From the NCBI RefSeq assembly GCF_030269925.1, contig NC_085129.1, positions 21,009,501-21,073,500 of the forward strand: a DNA stretch of 64,000 nucleotides. Direction: 5' to 3'. The position numbers and the translations under genes are program-made. This document shows, piece by piece, positions 1 to 10,700 of the stretch (position 1 is its first letter; the number at the start of each line of letters is the position of its first letter). The notes beneath the pieces are model-generated. The model was given only the letters and a program-made list of their open reading frames with translations. It did no database searches and was not told the DNA's origin. Origin of the DNA: Bombyx mori. Taxonomy: Eukaryota; Arthropoda; Insecta; Lepidoptera; Bombycidae.

Positions 1-108
1 CCAGACAACATGCAAATAAACCTGATAGTCACATGAATCCATGCCTGATCTGTGAATCAAACCCAGCACTTCCTACCCAGCAGTCAGAGCTAATAACTAT
101 ACTAACAA
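1..108 (+). CDS. C2H2 zinc-finger protein gene, internal exon (partial, runs off left edge)
   Basis: The frame with codons beginning at base 3 is open to base 107 and contains a CLIC motif followed by a Ser/Thr/Gln-rich stretch. The exon ends before GTGAGT at 109, leaving one base that completes a Ser codon with the next exon. The gene starts outside the window. I infer that it joins the exons at 153, 866 and 1866, because all three junctions keep one reading frame. It would be joined through a 44-nt intron with an in-frame TAG at its end, so the intron must be spliced. The protein is not recognised beyond the zinc finger in the last exon. Confidence 0.5.
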
Positions 109-152
109 GTGAGTGTACTTTAAGCCTAGAAATAATGTGGTCTTATTTGTAG

Positions 153-280
153 GCCAATGGAGAACATTGCGTAAGGATGCAATACCATCAAGAAATTTAC
201 CGTCAGATTCTCCACTTCCTTACCAGAGAAGGCAGTCGGATAGCTGGTTGCCAGTCACCAACAGTCCTTTGGACCCTCAG
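153..280 (+). CDS. C2H2 zinc-finger protein gene, internal exon
   Basis: The acceptor is TTATTTGTAG at 143-152 and the donor is CAG|GTATAT after 280. The exon encodes about 42 residues rich in Ser, Pro, Arg and Gln (ending ...NSPLDPQ), typical of a disordered linker in a nuclear protein. It ends in phase 0, matching the next exon. No domain is visible in it. Confidence 0.6.
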
Positions 281-865
281 GTATATAATAAACTTGTGTT
301 TAATTTTTTGTTTTTTTAATAAACTGTCGCAATAGATATTTTTTGAAGATAGGTCAGATTTCAGTTACAAAGTTTTTTGAACTTTGTTTATTCTAGTTTG
401 AAGGTAAGAACAGTATTTGCTACTCTAAAATTGAGACATTAATCACATTATCATGGTAGGTGGCTGCAACCTATCGCGATAAAAAAAGTAAAGATATGGT
501 AGTGCTTTCACAAAATTTGAGTTGATTTGTACATGATAACAGACAGTTTTGGGAAGTTATGACTAAAGCCATATGAGTGCAAGATATCTTACAAGCATCA
601 ACTTTTCTTATTCGGGAAGAACCTTCAGAGTGTTTATATGAGTAATCTTAGTCTGAAGCTTGGTAATTGACCACTTCCATGCAAGTGAGTACTGTTTTAG
701 CAACAGACTTGTCTATCTTAATGTTAAATTTCCTTGGTATTGTTTGGGAAACTGTATCCAAAATGCAAAGTATATTACTTATAATCATATCATAGTTGGT
801 ATCTAGTTATACACAATTCAGGCATAAACACTTTGGCTTTATCTAACTACCCTCCTTTTTTCTAG

Positions 866-953
866 GTTCAACAGCAAATGGCGCAAGCTATTTACATACA
901 GACCATGCTAGCTATGCAAGCAGTCACAAATGATGCCCCAAGTCCAAATAATG
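866..953 (+). CDS. C2H2 zinc-finger protein gene, internal exon
   Basis: The acceptor is a pyrimidine-rich CCTCCTTTTTTCTAG and the donor is ATG|GTGAGT. The exon encodes about 29 residues beginning VQQQMAQAIYIQTMLAMQAV, a probable amphipathic Gln/Met/Ala-rich helix, ending PSPNN. One leftover base (g) completes a Glu codon with the exon at 1866. No named domain. Confidence 0.65.
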
Positions 954-992
954 GTGAGTCATTTTGCCTATTAGCACTGGTACTTTCTTATT

Positions 993-1055
993 GTATAGAT
1001 AGATGAACAAGCTCAGGGCCCACCTGGTGTTAAGTGGTTGTTATAACCCATAGGC
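993..1055 (-). repeat. SINE-B fragment, degenerate
   Basis: Reverse-strand match to the 3' part of SINE-B (the 'clamp' AGCTC...CCCACCTGGTGTTAAGTGGTT...CCCATAG read on the + strand). Weaker similarity continues to about 1165. It lies in the intron after the exon ending at 953. Confidence 0.6.
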
Positions 1056-1589
1056 AATAGAATGTGATTGCAAGACCAATATTGAGACACAAAGTCTCAT
1101 ACGTGTTTCATAATGGCTCTTCAAACTAGACGCAGCATTGCATCTCAGCAGATACCTGCCAATTCAGACTGATATTATGCTCTAACCCTTATAAGATTTC
1201 AATCAAAATTGGAGTATGCCTCCTCAAGTTTTCTACAGAGACAATTATTTATCATTTTGAAGGCCATGAATGTGCAACTGTATGAAATTCCTTAATTGTG
1301 GCCTATACATATTGATGGAAGCTGCATTAAATTAATCTTAATAATATGACCTTCAAAAATATTAACACCTGCCTTTAAGCAGTTTTCAGAGCCCATAGGC
1401 AAGTAAATTCCTTCCATCAAGAGACCAAATGAAGTAAAGATTATATTGGAACTATTTTTCTTAATTTCCAATGGAATCTCAAGTTACATACCTAATTTAA
1501 ACATGGGTAATCATTTATGTGGGCTAGAAACATCATACCATTATCTTGAATCTCAGAGCTGAACAAACAATTGAATTTGATAAGTAATT

Positions 1590-1842
1590 AAATTTTTTTT
1601 TTTTTGTTGCCTAGATGTATGGACAAGCTCACAGCCCACCTGGTGTTAAGTGGTTACTGGAACCCATAGACATCTACAACGTAAATGCGCCACACACCTT
1701 GAGATATAAGTTATATGGTCTCAGTATAGTTACAACGGCTGCCCCACCCTTCAAACCGAAACGCATTACTGCTTCACGGCAGAAATAGGCGGGGCGGTGA
1801 TACCTACCCATGCGGACTCACAAGAGATCCTACCACCAGTAA
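1590..1842 (-). repeat. SINE-B copy, headless, antisense in intron
   Basis: Almost complete copy of the roughly 240-bp short form of SINE-B in reverse orientation. It starts with a poly-T run (reverse of the A tail) and ends at ...CCACCAGTAA. It ends 22 nt before the AG acceptor of the zinc-finger exon at 1866, so the branch site or pyrimidine tract lies in or at the edge of the SINE. Confidence 0.9.
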
Positions 1843-1865
1843 TAATTTCTCTAATTACTCCACAG

Positions 1866-2230
1866 AAGAAACAACGAGTTCAGAAGATTCATATCAACAG
1901 GAGAAAAATGATTCTGCAATGCCGACCTTTGTTAATGATGAAACAAAAACGTCATACAAATGCAAAGTGTGCACTAAATGCTTCAAGGACCCCGATGTAA
2001 TGCTATTGCACCAGCGGACGCACAATAACTCTATTAATGAACCTAATTCGATGACCATGCAAGCCAATCCTATTTTAGCCGGTCTCCTGAGGAATAACAG
2101 CGAGACGGCCAATGGTAATCTCTTTGCAGCCCTAGCTCTCAATTTGGTGGTCCAAAATCTGTTCGAAGGTAAGAAAACTTGTGAGGAATTAAAAGGGATA
2201 TCCGCTAAATACGTTGTAGACGAAACGTAA
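1866..2230 (+). CDS. C2H2 zinc-finger exon, last recognised exon
   Basis: The exon follows the acceptor CTAATTACTCCACAG and is open to TAA at 2228-2230. It encodes an acidic Ser/Thr-rich stretch, then one classical C2H2 finger (YKCKVC...HQRTH, C-X2-C-X12-H-X3-H, about 1943-2020), then a tail with ...LLRNNSETANGN and a hydrophobic ALALNLVVQNLF segment. A single finger in a long low-complexity protein suggests a nuclear nucleic-acid or protein-binding role; this is inference. The end is ambiguous: AAG|GTAAGA at 2166-2174 is a strong donor, so the coding part may stop at 2168 and continue in an exon I cannot identify. The alternative is read-through to 2230. Confidence 0.7.
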
Positions 2231-3680
2231 GGGTTTTATTGTATCCTTAATTACTTGCAGGGTAGTCCTATAAGTTTGTGAAAATTGAGATTTGTAGATT
2301 TTATTTTGTAATGTAATGAGATATATCTAGCAACGATTGACAATTAGAGTAAGCTGAACGAACAAATCGATGGAAGAAAGCGGAGTTGTAGTAATTAGAA
2401 AAATCTAACCTTACACCGGAGCCATAACATTATGTATTTCAAAATTGATTTGAAATTTTGTGAAAAAATAAGAGTTGGATAATTGAATCGTAGGAAAACG
2501 AGACATTCGAAGTGGTATTTTATTTTTTTATACAAGATTAAAAGGTAAGTGATTTAACCCGAAATCCACGGTACTACATGTCCGCTTTTTCCCGTCGAAA
2601 TGATATTCCTTCACGAGACGTAATGGCAAAGTTGCATCAGGGTCGTTGGGTAGGCCTAAGTATGCGCTGATTAATCTAATTTAAAAAATGATACGTTCAT
2701 TTTCATTGTCAACGAATCGGAGGAGTTCAAACTTTTTGTGTAACTACCCACCTTTTTAGTTTTAGTGAAATTCGTGACTAAGACTGATTTTATTTGTAGA
2801 TTTAACTGAAAATCACGTACGAGCTAGTGATGTCGTTTCAGAATTAATTATGTAATTTATTGGAATCGAAATGATTCGTTGAAGCGAAATTCACTCAGTA
2901 CTTACATGGGGCTATGATATTTCGTGTTAAACATTTAAAGATCGATAGGATTAAAGTATTTCGCGTTCAAGCCACTAGCGGCAAGAGGCTGGTTGTCGAT
3001 TGAGACCTGGAAACCTGCATGGAGATAGATGAGACGACCTCATGTGCCATTGTTTGCAAAGGTCATCTACTCAACTGCAAAGTTCTCGAAGCGACCTACT
3101 TCATTGAGGAAACAGCACAAAATCGCTTTTTTAAATGATAATGGCCTTCGGAGCCTGTTTACAGTACATCGCGTGTCCGGTTATTGACCGCAAGTTTGGA
3201 GTAATTACATTGCGAGTTTTCGAAGTACGCCTTATTATCTGTCTCGCCATTGGAAGCGATGGTCTGACAACGATTGTTAAGAAGTAGAACCTCAATTCGG
3301 AGGTCTGTATTCCATGAGAAGTACTTAGCGATTCTTTGAGATATCCTTCTTTGTCTGCTTCGTTCCATTTTGCTCTCGAGTGGACTACCCTCTTAAGCAT
3401 CCCTGAGCGCGATGACCAGCCTTTTAAGCGAAGCTTAAGGAGAGCTGCCTGAAGCACCGGCAAAGACCTGGACTCGTCTAAATTGAGTTACATCGTATGA
3501 TAATTAAAGACTATTTTTCCACCGTCATTTATTTTTTTATCTGTTAGGTATAGTCAATCGCGCGAATAGAAGGCGATGCTAGACTAAGTTTTATTTGACG
3601 TCAGAAAGGTAATGTAGCGAACACGGTAAGTTATTTCCTACTTCTGCGGCCAATTCGTCCTTTCTGGATCAAGTCTAAGG
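2231..3680. other. Stretch without recognised gene
   Basis: Probably 3' UTR, intron or intergenic DNA of the zinc-finger gene. A 110-codon minus-strand frame at 3131-3463 lies in a locally less AT-rich stretch (about 2960-3480), but its translation matches no family I know and neighbouring frames are broken. It may be an old mobile-element remnant. Confidence 0.3.
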
Positions 3681-3784
3681 GACTATTCCAGGTACGCGCG
3701 GGTAGGTGAGCTCACGGGCTCAACTTGAGGGATATTGCTAACACTAGGCCTAGCAAGAGCAGTGCCGAATTTACCACCGGATCG
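3681..3784 (-). repeat. SINE-A 3' part, antisense
   Basis: Reverse-strand match to the SINE-A 3' half (GTGAGCTCACGGGCTCAACT, then GCTAACACTAG...AGAGCAGTGC...TACCACCGGATCG). It directly abuts a sense copy of a related element, giving a head-to-head pair. Confidence 0.8.
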
Positions 3785-3955
3785 AGCCCACTGAGTTTCT
3801 CGCCGGATTTTCTCAGTGGGTCGCGATTCCGATCCGGTAGCAGATTCATTCGCGAAGCAGTTACTCTTGGGTTGTTAGGTCTCCTTCGCAGGCGCTCGGG
3901 CAGATGTTAGCAAATCCCACCCCTCCTGGCTGAGCCTTTGCTCGCCCACTTGCCC
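3785..3955 (+). repeat. SINE-A-related element, divergent subfamily
   Basis: It begins with CACTGAGTTTCTCGCCGG and CCGATCCGGTAG like SINE-A. It then diverges (CGAAGCAGTTACTCTTGGGT, CTCCTGGCTGAGCCTTTGCT). The same variant tail occurs at 59640-59833, which supports a distinct subfamily. Confidence 0.7.
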
Positions 3956-4000
3956 TGGAAAGGCGTCCAAGCCACCAGTAATTTCTCAAACATAAAAAAA

Positions 4001-4058
4001 GCCACCGGATCGGAATCGCGACCCACCGAGAAGCTCCGGCGAGAAACTCAGCGGGCAC
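4001..4058 (-). repeat. SINE-A fragment, antisense
   Basis: GCCACCGGATCGGAATCGCG followed by GAGAAACTCAGCGGGC is the reverse complement of the SINE-A core. With the two copies just upstream it forms an antisense-sense-antisense cluster. Confidence 0.7.
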
Positions 4059-4529
4059 ATTTTTCGTGTTCTCGATTATAAGTTCCGAGTTACGAGAGAA
4101 CGTGACGATTCATTGCGATACGAAAGTATTCATTCGTGCTACTGAAATTAATTCTTTTTACGGCCGGTAGGGGGCGCTGCTTAAACCCTATAAATATTTT
4201 TTTTTTCTCGATAGCGATTTGAATAATTTTTCGATAGTCATTCGTGCTCACCAAACGGCAAAACGAATAATATCGATATTTGTCTCTAAACGTTTTTTAA
4301 AATTTTAGTCTTAAAACATAGTGCCTTAGAACTTAAATTGTATTGATGGACTCGTAATGAATAAGTTAGTTTATGGAAGCGTTTTTTTTTTTCGGTTACG
4401 TGTAGAGGGATAGGTAGATTGCTCAGTGATGGATTTAGGTTTGACGCTGCCATAAGGATTGTTTATTGCGCCGCCCTTAATGTTAGAATACATTTTATTA
4501 ATTTTAATCTAATATTTATATTTTAAACC

Positions 4530-4626
4530 AGCAACCCGCTCTCGCTTCGCTTCGGAAACATTAAATTTTATTATTAACTAGCGACCCGCCCTCGCTTCGC
4601 TTCGGAAATATTAAATTTTATTATTG
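4530..4626 (-). mobile_element. Two tandem 3' ends of Helitron-like elements
   Basis: Two consecutive, nearly identical units of about 50 bp each contain ACCCGC(C/T)CTCGCTTCGCTTCGG and an AT tail. The second begins with CTAG at 4579-4582. In reverse orientation this is the CTAG-type terminus of the elements at 54006-54530 and 49232. A third, more divergent 3' end follows at 4627. Confidence 0.6.
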
Positions 4627-4929
4627 ATAGCTGAGTCCCGCGATGTTACCCGCGGTTATTGTCGTACCGCGGGGGACGCCGCGGGGCGAAGCCACTCTAA
4701 AAAAAAGTAGCCTAAGTTACTCCTTATATCATCAGCTACCTATCAGTGAAAGTCTGGTCAAAATCGGTCCAGCCGGTCCAGAGATTAGCCGGAACAAACA
4801 GACAGACAAAAATTGTAAAAAATGTTATTTTGGTTTATCTACCGTATATATTATATTCATATGCATTTAGTAAAAAGCGGGTATTTCAATATTATAAACA
4901 GACACTCCAATTTTATTTATATGTATAGA
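4627..4929 (-). mobile_element. Helitron-like non-autonomous element
   Basis: Read on the minus strand it starts A|TCTATACATATAAATAAAAT at 4929 and ends ...CAGCTAT near 4627, a degenerate CTAG. It contains the phrase GGTCCAGCCGGTCCAGAGAT and AACAAACAGACAGACAAA, common in lepidopteran dispersed repeats. It has no coding capacity. An RTE-derived SINE is an alternative reading. Confidence 0.5.
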
Positions 4930-5371
4930 TTTAAAAAAACTTATTTTTTTATCTAAAGTAAACAATCTGAACTCATTTACAAAGGAAACTGTCTTGACTT
5001 TATCATCGTCTCTGAACGTTAGGCGTTTTAAAAGTTTTCCCGCTCAAATCATGTCCGCGGGCCTCAAGGGTCTATGCGTAAATCCATCACTGAGTCCGCT
5101 ATGGGTTTGAAATGATGTTTGATATTTTTATTGTTCCACAATAGTAGGAAGCTTCGGTTTTCGCGATACGTCAACGCAATTAAAAACATTTTTACGGTTT
5201 AAATTCGAGTTTGATTGTTTAAACATTTATTCGAAATATCGCGAGGAGGAAAGTTTTTCCTTACCGAGGGGTGAAAGCTTTTTTTTTCGGTAAAAACAAT
5301 GCATTATGTTAGTATTACAATCTATATTAGTAACTTAAAAATAACATTAATATCTGACGCTATTTATTACT
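4930..5371. other. AT-rich stretch, nothing recognised
   Basis: No coherent frame or repeat was recognised. A short GAGGGGTGAAAG motif at about 5268 recurs inverted at about 6014 (CTTTCACCCCTC) and direct at 18001, possibly a remnant of a dispersed element. Confidence 0.3.
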
Positions 5372-5815
5372 ATACAAGCGGTCCGCTCCGGCTACGCTCG
5401 GGTCTTTAACAAAAAATTCAACGATAGTGACGTTGTTTTATTTTTTTAAATAAAAGAACACTTAATGCGGCATAACTATAATTGTTAGATATATGCTGTC
5501 GCGACACTTTTTGTAATAATAATGTGTTCTACAAAGTCGTAGTACATTATTTTATTCTATCGTCAATAGTTTTCGCTGGGCACGCGATGTAAAGAATATT
5601 TTAGGTAATTTTTTTACACCTTGGGTTACGTTATTGGAGTTTTAGTAAAGATTCCAAATTCAATTCAAATCGATTTAAAAAAAGATTCTAGCCTATGTCA
5701 CTCGGGAATAGTGTAGCTTCCAAACAGTGAAAGAATTTTTCAAATCGGTTCAGTAGTTTCAGAGACTATTCAATACAAACAAAAAAATATTTCCTCTTTA
5801 TAATATTAGTATAGA
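5372..5815 (-). mobile_element. Helitron-like non-autonomous element
   Basis: The minus strand begins A|TCTATACTAATATTATAAAG at 5815 and contains CTGAACCGATTTGAAAAATTC, shared with the copies at 49024-49232 and 54006-54530. The distal end (CGGTCCGCTCCGGCTACGCT on +) differs from those and lacks a clean CTAG. No ORF, so presumably mobilised in trans. Confidence 0.55.
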
Positions 5816-6879
5816 TTTTTGAGTCTTTGCTGCAGACTATTTGAGGTTTGACGACGTCTGACGCTGACGCGCAAAAGTGGCCTAAGCTTACCGTAGTTAT
5901 TATGGAGCAATGAGGTTTAAGTTTTCATGGATTTAATTTGAGTAGGCAAAAAACCAACCTTACAAACTTAAAAACCACACGTTACCCAACAAAACTTAAA
6001 CCAAATAAATAGCCTTTCACCCCTCGATTTGAATATTGCGAAAAACAAATATATTTACAGACCTCACCAACATCATCATGACGTCCGGCTGTAATAGACG
6101 CGTGACCTTTAGTGTTTTTAATTAAAAACCTTAATTATAATAGACCAATAAACAAATAAATAAACACGTGAAAATAATATGATTAATGTTGATATTGTCT
6201 CGAATTTTCTATTGAAGTTTCCAACCACACTGCGTTCGAGAAATTAATACTGTAAGATATTATATTTTATTAAAACACCATCTTCTGTGTGTTCTCAATA
6301 GATGTATATAACAAGAGGGGGAAAAGCGAGTGTCCTAGTTGAACTCTTTGAGGTTAGGCGGATTACAAACTGTTCCATGTATTGCTTAGTTTTCTGAAGT
6401 CCTTGCACTGATTGATCTTGGTAAAATGAATTTTATGTTTTATCGTATTTTCAGTAAGGGTTTATTCAAAATGCAGTTAATGTGTTTTCTTTTCCTGAAA
6501 AATCGTGGGCCCCAAAGAGTTGAGCGGGAACTCGTTGTGATTAATATAAGAATATTCAATCTTTATTTAGGATCGTTTATTAATTATACATCACGAATAT
6601 TGTATTTGTAATATTAAACAAATTTGATAGATACTTTTGTATTGTATACAGTATTTCGATAAGACTGCCTTTAATTATTGTTCTTTTCAATTTTTGATCT
6701 CCTTTTAAAAAAAAAACAATTGTAATAAATAAAATGTAACCAAAATTATTTCTTGTTTTTGTTTGGTTTATACAACTTGTGTTCCTTTACTATCGCCACG
6801 TCAGTTGGGGAGGGGGAGGGGAGAATTCGTCCAAGCAATAAAAAAATAAAAATAAATAAAAAATTGACGACAAAAGGAA
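5816..6879. other. AT-rich stretch, nothing recognised
   Basis: Short frames only, such as 6426-6611, with no family resemblance. A G-rich run (GGGGAGGGGGAGGGG) is at about 6808. Confidence 0.3.
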
Positions 6880-6956
6880 GATCTTCCACCGAGGGAGTGA
6901 AATGCTGAAGTGGTGTACCCACCCGCTCGGTCTCACAAGAGGTCCTACCACCAGTA
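6880..6956 (-). repeat. SINE-B fragment, degenerate, antisense
   Basis: GTACCCACCCGCTCGGTCTC and ACAAGAGGTCCTACCACCAG match the 5' end of headless SINE-B in reverse. The rest of the copy has decayed, apart from CAAGCAATAAAAAA near 6833. Confidence 0.6.
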
Positions 6957-7160
6957 AATGTATGTAAAAAACTGAAATGTATGAATAAAACTTTAAATAT
7001 ATCCACCAAGAAGCGAAGTCGAACGTATATTAAATATTAATATAATAATATGTACGGTATAATAAGAAAACGTATCGTTTACGTTTGTGGTGTATAATCT
7101 ATGTTGTCATTGTTTACAACCATAGATAGCTCTACGTTTCAGCGTGAAGAACTCGTGACT

Positions 7161-7172
7161 TTTTGGCGGGAA
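7161..7172 (+). promoter_or_regulatory. E2F-like site (TTTTGGCGGGAA)
   Basis: Matches the E2F/DP consensus TTTSGCGC/TTGGCGGGAA. It lies 115 nt upstream of a candidate first coding exon. TTGGCGGGAA recurs at 30623-30632 and, inverted, at 12777-12786. Function is inferred from motif and position only. Confidence 0.3.
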
Positions 7173-7286
7173 CGCAAGGAGCGAAGTTGTGTGAATTGTT
7201 TTATTTTGTCTATTTAGTGTTTCTACAGGTTTAAATATGTAATAACGGTGCTTTATTAATTTTTTCGTAACTGTGAAAGTACACAA

Positions 7287-7360
7287 ATGTGGGAAACTGA
7301 AACAAAGCCGCTGGATGTAGCATCTCGGGATCTTCCAAAAAGTCCACTGAAAAAGTCTCA
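7287..7360 (+). CDS. Candidate first coding exon of an unknown gene
   Basis: ATG in the context CACAAATG opens a frame of 24 codons (MWETETKPLDVASRDLPKSP...) ending before CA|GTAAAT. If not spliced it stops three bases later at TAA. The upstream 140 bp is less AT-rich and carries an E2F-like motif, as expected of a promoter. No downstream partner exon was found, and the minus-strand LINE begins 220 bp further on. Could be chance. Confidence 0.25.
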
Positions 7361-7570
7361 GTAAATAACCACAATTTTACTGAGATTATATTTCACCTCA
7401 TATCATCTCATCTCATTTAATTTCATGCCAATTGATAAATGTTTCAAATTAATCAACTCCATTTCATTTCACTGTATATCATTTTTCATACAAAATAATT
7501 TAAAGGATTAGGCTGTATGGTATGATACCTTTGCCTTTCAAGGTGGAAAAATAGAACTACTCGTGAAGAA

Positions 7571-7582
7571 CTTGTCATATAA
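7571..7582. repeat. Target-site duplication (left) of LINE 7583-12797
   Basis: CTTGTCATATAA here is repeated exactly at 12798-12809, directly outside both ends of the LINE. It defines the insertion and its boundaries. Confidence 0.85.
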
Positions 7583-7741
7583 TTTTTTTTTTTTTTATTT
7601 ATAAAATTAGCCGGATACAAGTCCATTGGCCGTCTACATATTATAATACAATAATAAAGTTAATATTTACGAAATGTCATACAGTATACAAAATTATTAA
7701 ATTCCCGGTTTTTTCTCAGGTTTTCATGTTATTTTTTCAGG

Positions 7742-10700
7742 TCAGATTTTTTCTACAGTCGCTGTAATAAATTTATATAAGCTCGGGAAAAGTCTTTCAT
7801 TGCTCAAAAGTTCTTGAACGCGGCGGGTTAAGTCCTCTGACACTGACACATAAGTGTCTGACACTGAGAATGACATTCGTAAGTCATCATCTTCAAGGGC
7901 TGTTCTTGTTTTCGTTATTTCAAAATGTTCTTCCAGTTTTTCTGTTATTTCTGTTACTAGGGTCAGTCTTTGTGTGGAAAAGTTGGAGCATTTCAATATT
8001 ATGTGCGTCAGGTCTGCATTTTCATCATTACAGAATTGGCAGTGGCTGCTATTTGTTATTTTCATTCGGTGCAAATGGGCAGGTGTCAGGCAATGACCAA
8101 ATCTCATTCTGTTTATGATTGTTATGAATTTTCTTTCCTTAAATAATTTGATTTTGCAATACCACGGCTTGCATGGGATCTTCTTTTGAATTTCCTTATA
8201 CCATATGCCTTTATTCTCTGAACATAATTGCCAGTAACTCTCCCATAGCTGTCTTTTCTCTACTTTAAGTAAAGTTACATAGTCCGTGAATGGGACCTTG
8301 AATACTTGCGAGTGGTCCTCATCATGTTCAGCATTTGCCGCCCTATCTACTGTCTCATTCCCACAAATACCGCTATGAGATGGAACCCATTTAAATGTTA
8401 CAGTTTTACCACTATCAAATATAATTTTTCTTATTAAATATATTAGATAATTGAGCTTATAACTTAACTTATAATTATCTAAAGAGAGAAGAACACTCAT
8501 GGAATCTGAAATAATAAGTACATTCTTTTTCTCCTTTTCCATATCACATACATACAATAAACATTGATAAATAGCATATGTCTCTGCTGTAAAAATAGTA
8601 CAATGATTATCTAATTTAAAACATTTAGTTAATTTCTTTTGCGGGTCATAATAAGCTGACTTAGTATTATTACCACTTTTGGATCCATCAGTATACAACA
8701 CATAAAAATCATCTTTTTTAGATAGAAACTCATAAAATTCAAATTTACTGCCAACATGGCTAACATCTATTTCCATTTTAGCAAATAAAGAATCATATGA
8801 AACCACATATAAAGGCCATAGATCATTTTTGTAAATATTCTTTGTTTTCTTAAAAACTAAATTAAAAACACCTAACAGTTCTGGAAATTGTCCTGTAACC
8901 ACATTATTTACAGTTATAAGTACATTGGATTGCTGAGAAATAGACAGAGTGTCAGGCAGTTTATTTAAGATAATAGGGCTATTGCATGCTAGTAACTTGG
9001 TAGAGAATTTTTCAGCAAATAGTATTCTTCTAATAGGTAGGGGCTCAATACAAGTCTCTACTTCCATTGAAATAATGGGAGTAGTGCGCATGGCACCACT
9101 TATTATGCGTAATGCCATGTTTTGAATTACGTCTATTTTTTTTAGAAAGGTTGGTCTAGCATTCATATAAACTATGCCACTGTAGTCAAAATGGCTACGT
9201 ATTAAGCTCTTATAGATTGTTGATAAAATATTAGGGTCAGATCCCCAGAATGTACCTGCCAAAGATCTCATAATATTAATACCTTTCATGGCATTGTGAC
9301 ATATGTAATCTATGTGGCTTTTAAATGTTAATTTATTATCAAAAATAACCCCTAAAAATTTTTTCTCATTTACTAGAGGTATCTGTTTATTATTATAAAG
9401 AACTTTAACTGATGTGATGTCATTTCCTAAAACCATAACTGAACTCTTTTCACTGTTAATTTTAAGTTTTAAATTTAAGGAATAAAATAGATTTAATTGT
9501 TGTAGTGCTAAGTTTATATTTGTTTCAGCTGATTTTATATTTCTGTTTATAGTATATATCAGGACATCATCAGCAAACTGTAGAATTGAAGTATTATGAG
9601 GAATAAAATTAATAATTTGTGAAGTATATAAATTAAATAATAGTGGTGACATGCAAGCTCCTTGCATTAGGCCTTTCCATGTTTTTTTTGGTCCATGTAA
9701 TTGATTGTTATATTTGACATATAGAGTTCGATCAGATGAAAAATTAAAAATCCATTTTAACAACTTTCCGGGTAAACCAAGATCATGTAAAATTTTAATC
9801 AGCTGTATAAGATCAACATTGTCGTAGGCTCCTTGGACATCCAAAAAGACACACACTGCAGTGGATTTAGATAGCTGGCAACTCTTCATATCATTAAGGA
9901 ATGTTATCAAACTTTCAGCTGTACTCCTACCTTTACGGAAACCAAACTGACAAGGGGGTAATAGTTTATTTGTCTCTACAAAAAAATCTAATCTTACTTT
10001 GATCATGTGTTCTAGTAATTTACCAATGCATGATGTTAGAGAAATTGGCCTATAAGACTTATAATCATCTGGTGGTTTATCAGGTTTCAAAATAGGTACT
10101 ACACACTGAGTTTTCCATGATTCAGGTATTTGTTGACTAAGCCAGAGAGAATTGAGAATATCAAGTAATTTGTTTTTCACTGAAATATGCAATTTCTGTA
10201 ACATGATATATGGGATGTCATCTAAACCAGGCGCTGTGGATTTTCTTGATGTCAGAGCTATATCTAGTTCATGTAACATAAATGGTTTCAATAAAAAATT
10301 ATTGTTTAGGTTATTATTGTTGTCAAAATACAGCTGAATATTGTCTAGTTCGGGTATGTCAGTCTGGGATAGTTTATTAATAAAATCATTTATCCATTCG
10401 TCATTTCGATATACGTTTCTATTTACATATATTCTTTTAAATTTTCTGATATCGTTCCAAATTTTAGTCAATGGAGTGTGTCTATTAAATGAATGACAGA
10501 GATTTTTCCAGCCATTCAATTTTGCCTGTTTGATAATTATTTTTTTATGTGCATCAGCTTTTTTGTATTCAATATAGTTTTCTAAGGACATGCAGTTTCT
10601 ATATTTTAATAAAGCTTCTCTAGATTTCCTTACAGATATAGCGCAGTCCTGACTCCACCATGGTGCAGGGGCATTAGAGACACGAATATTATTTTTATGA

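Noticed and set aside
3131..3463. 110-codon minus-strand frame
   Set aside because: Codon-like in places but competing frames are equally open and no motif is visible; could be an old mobile-element relic.
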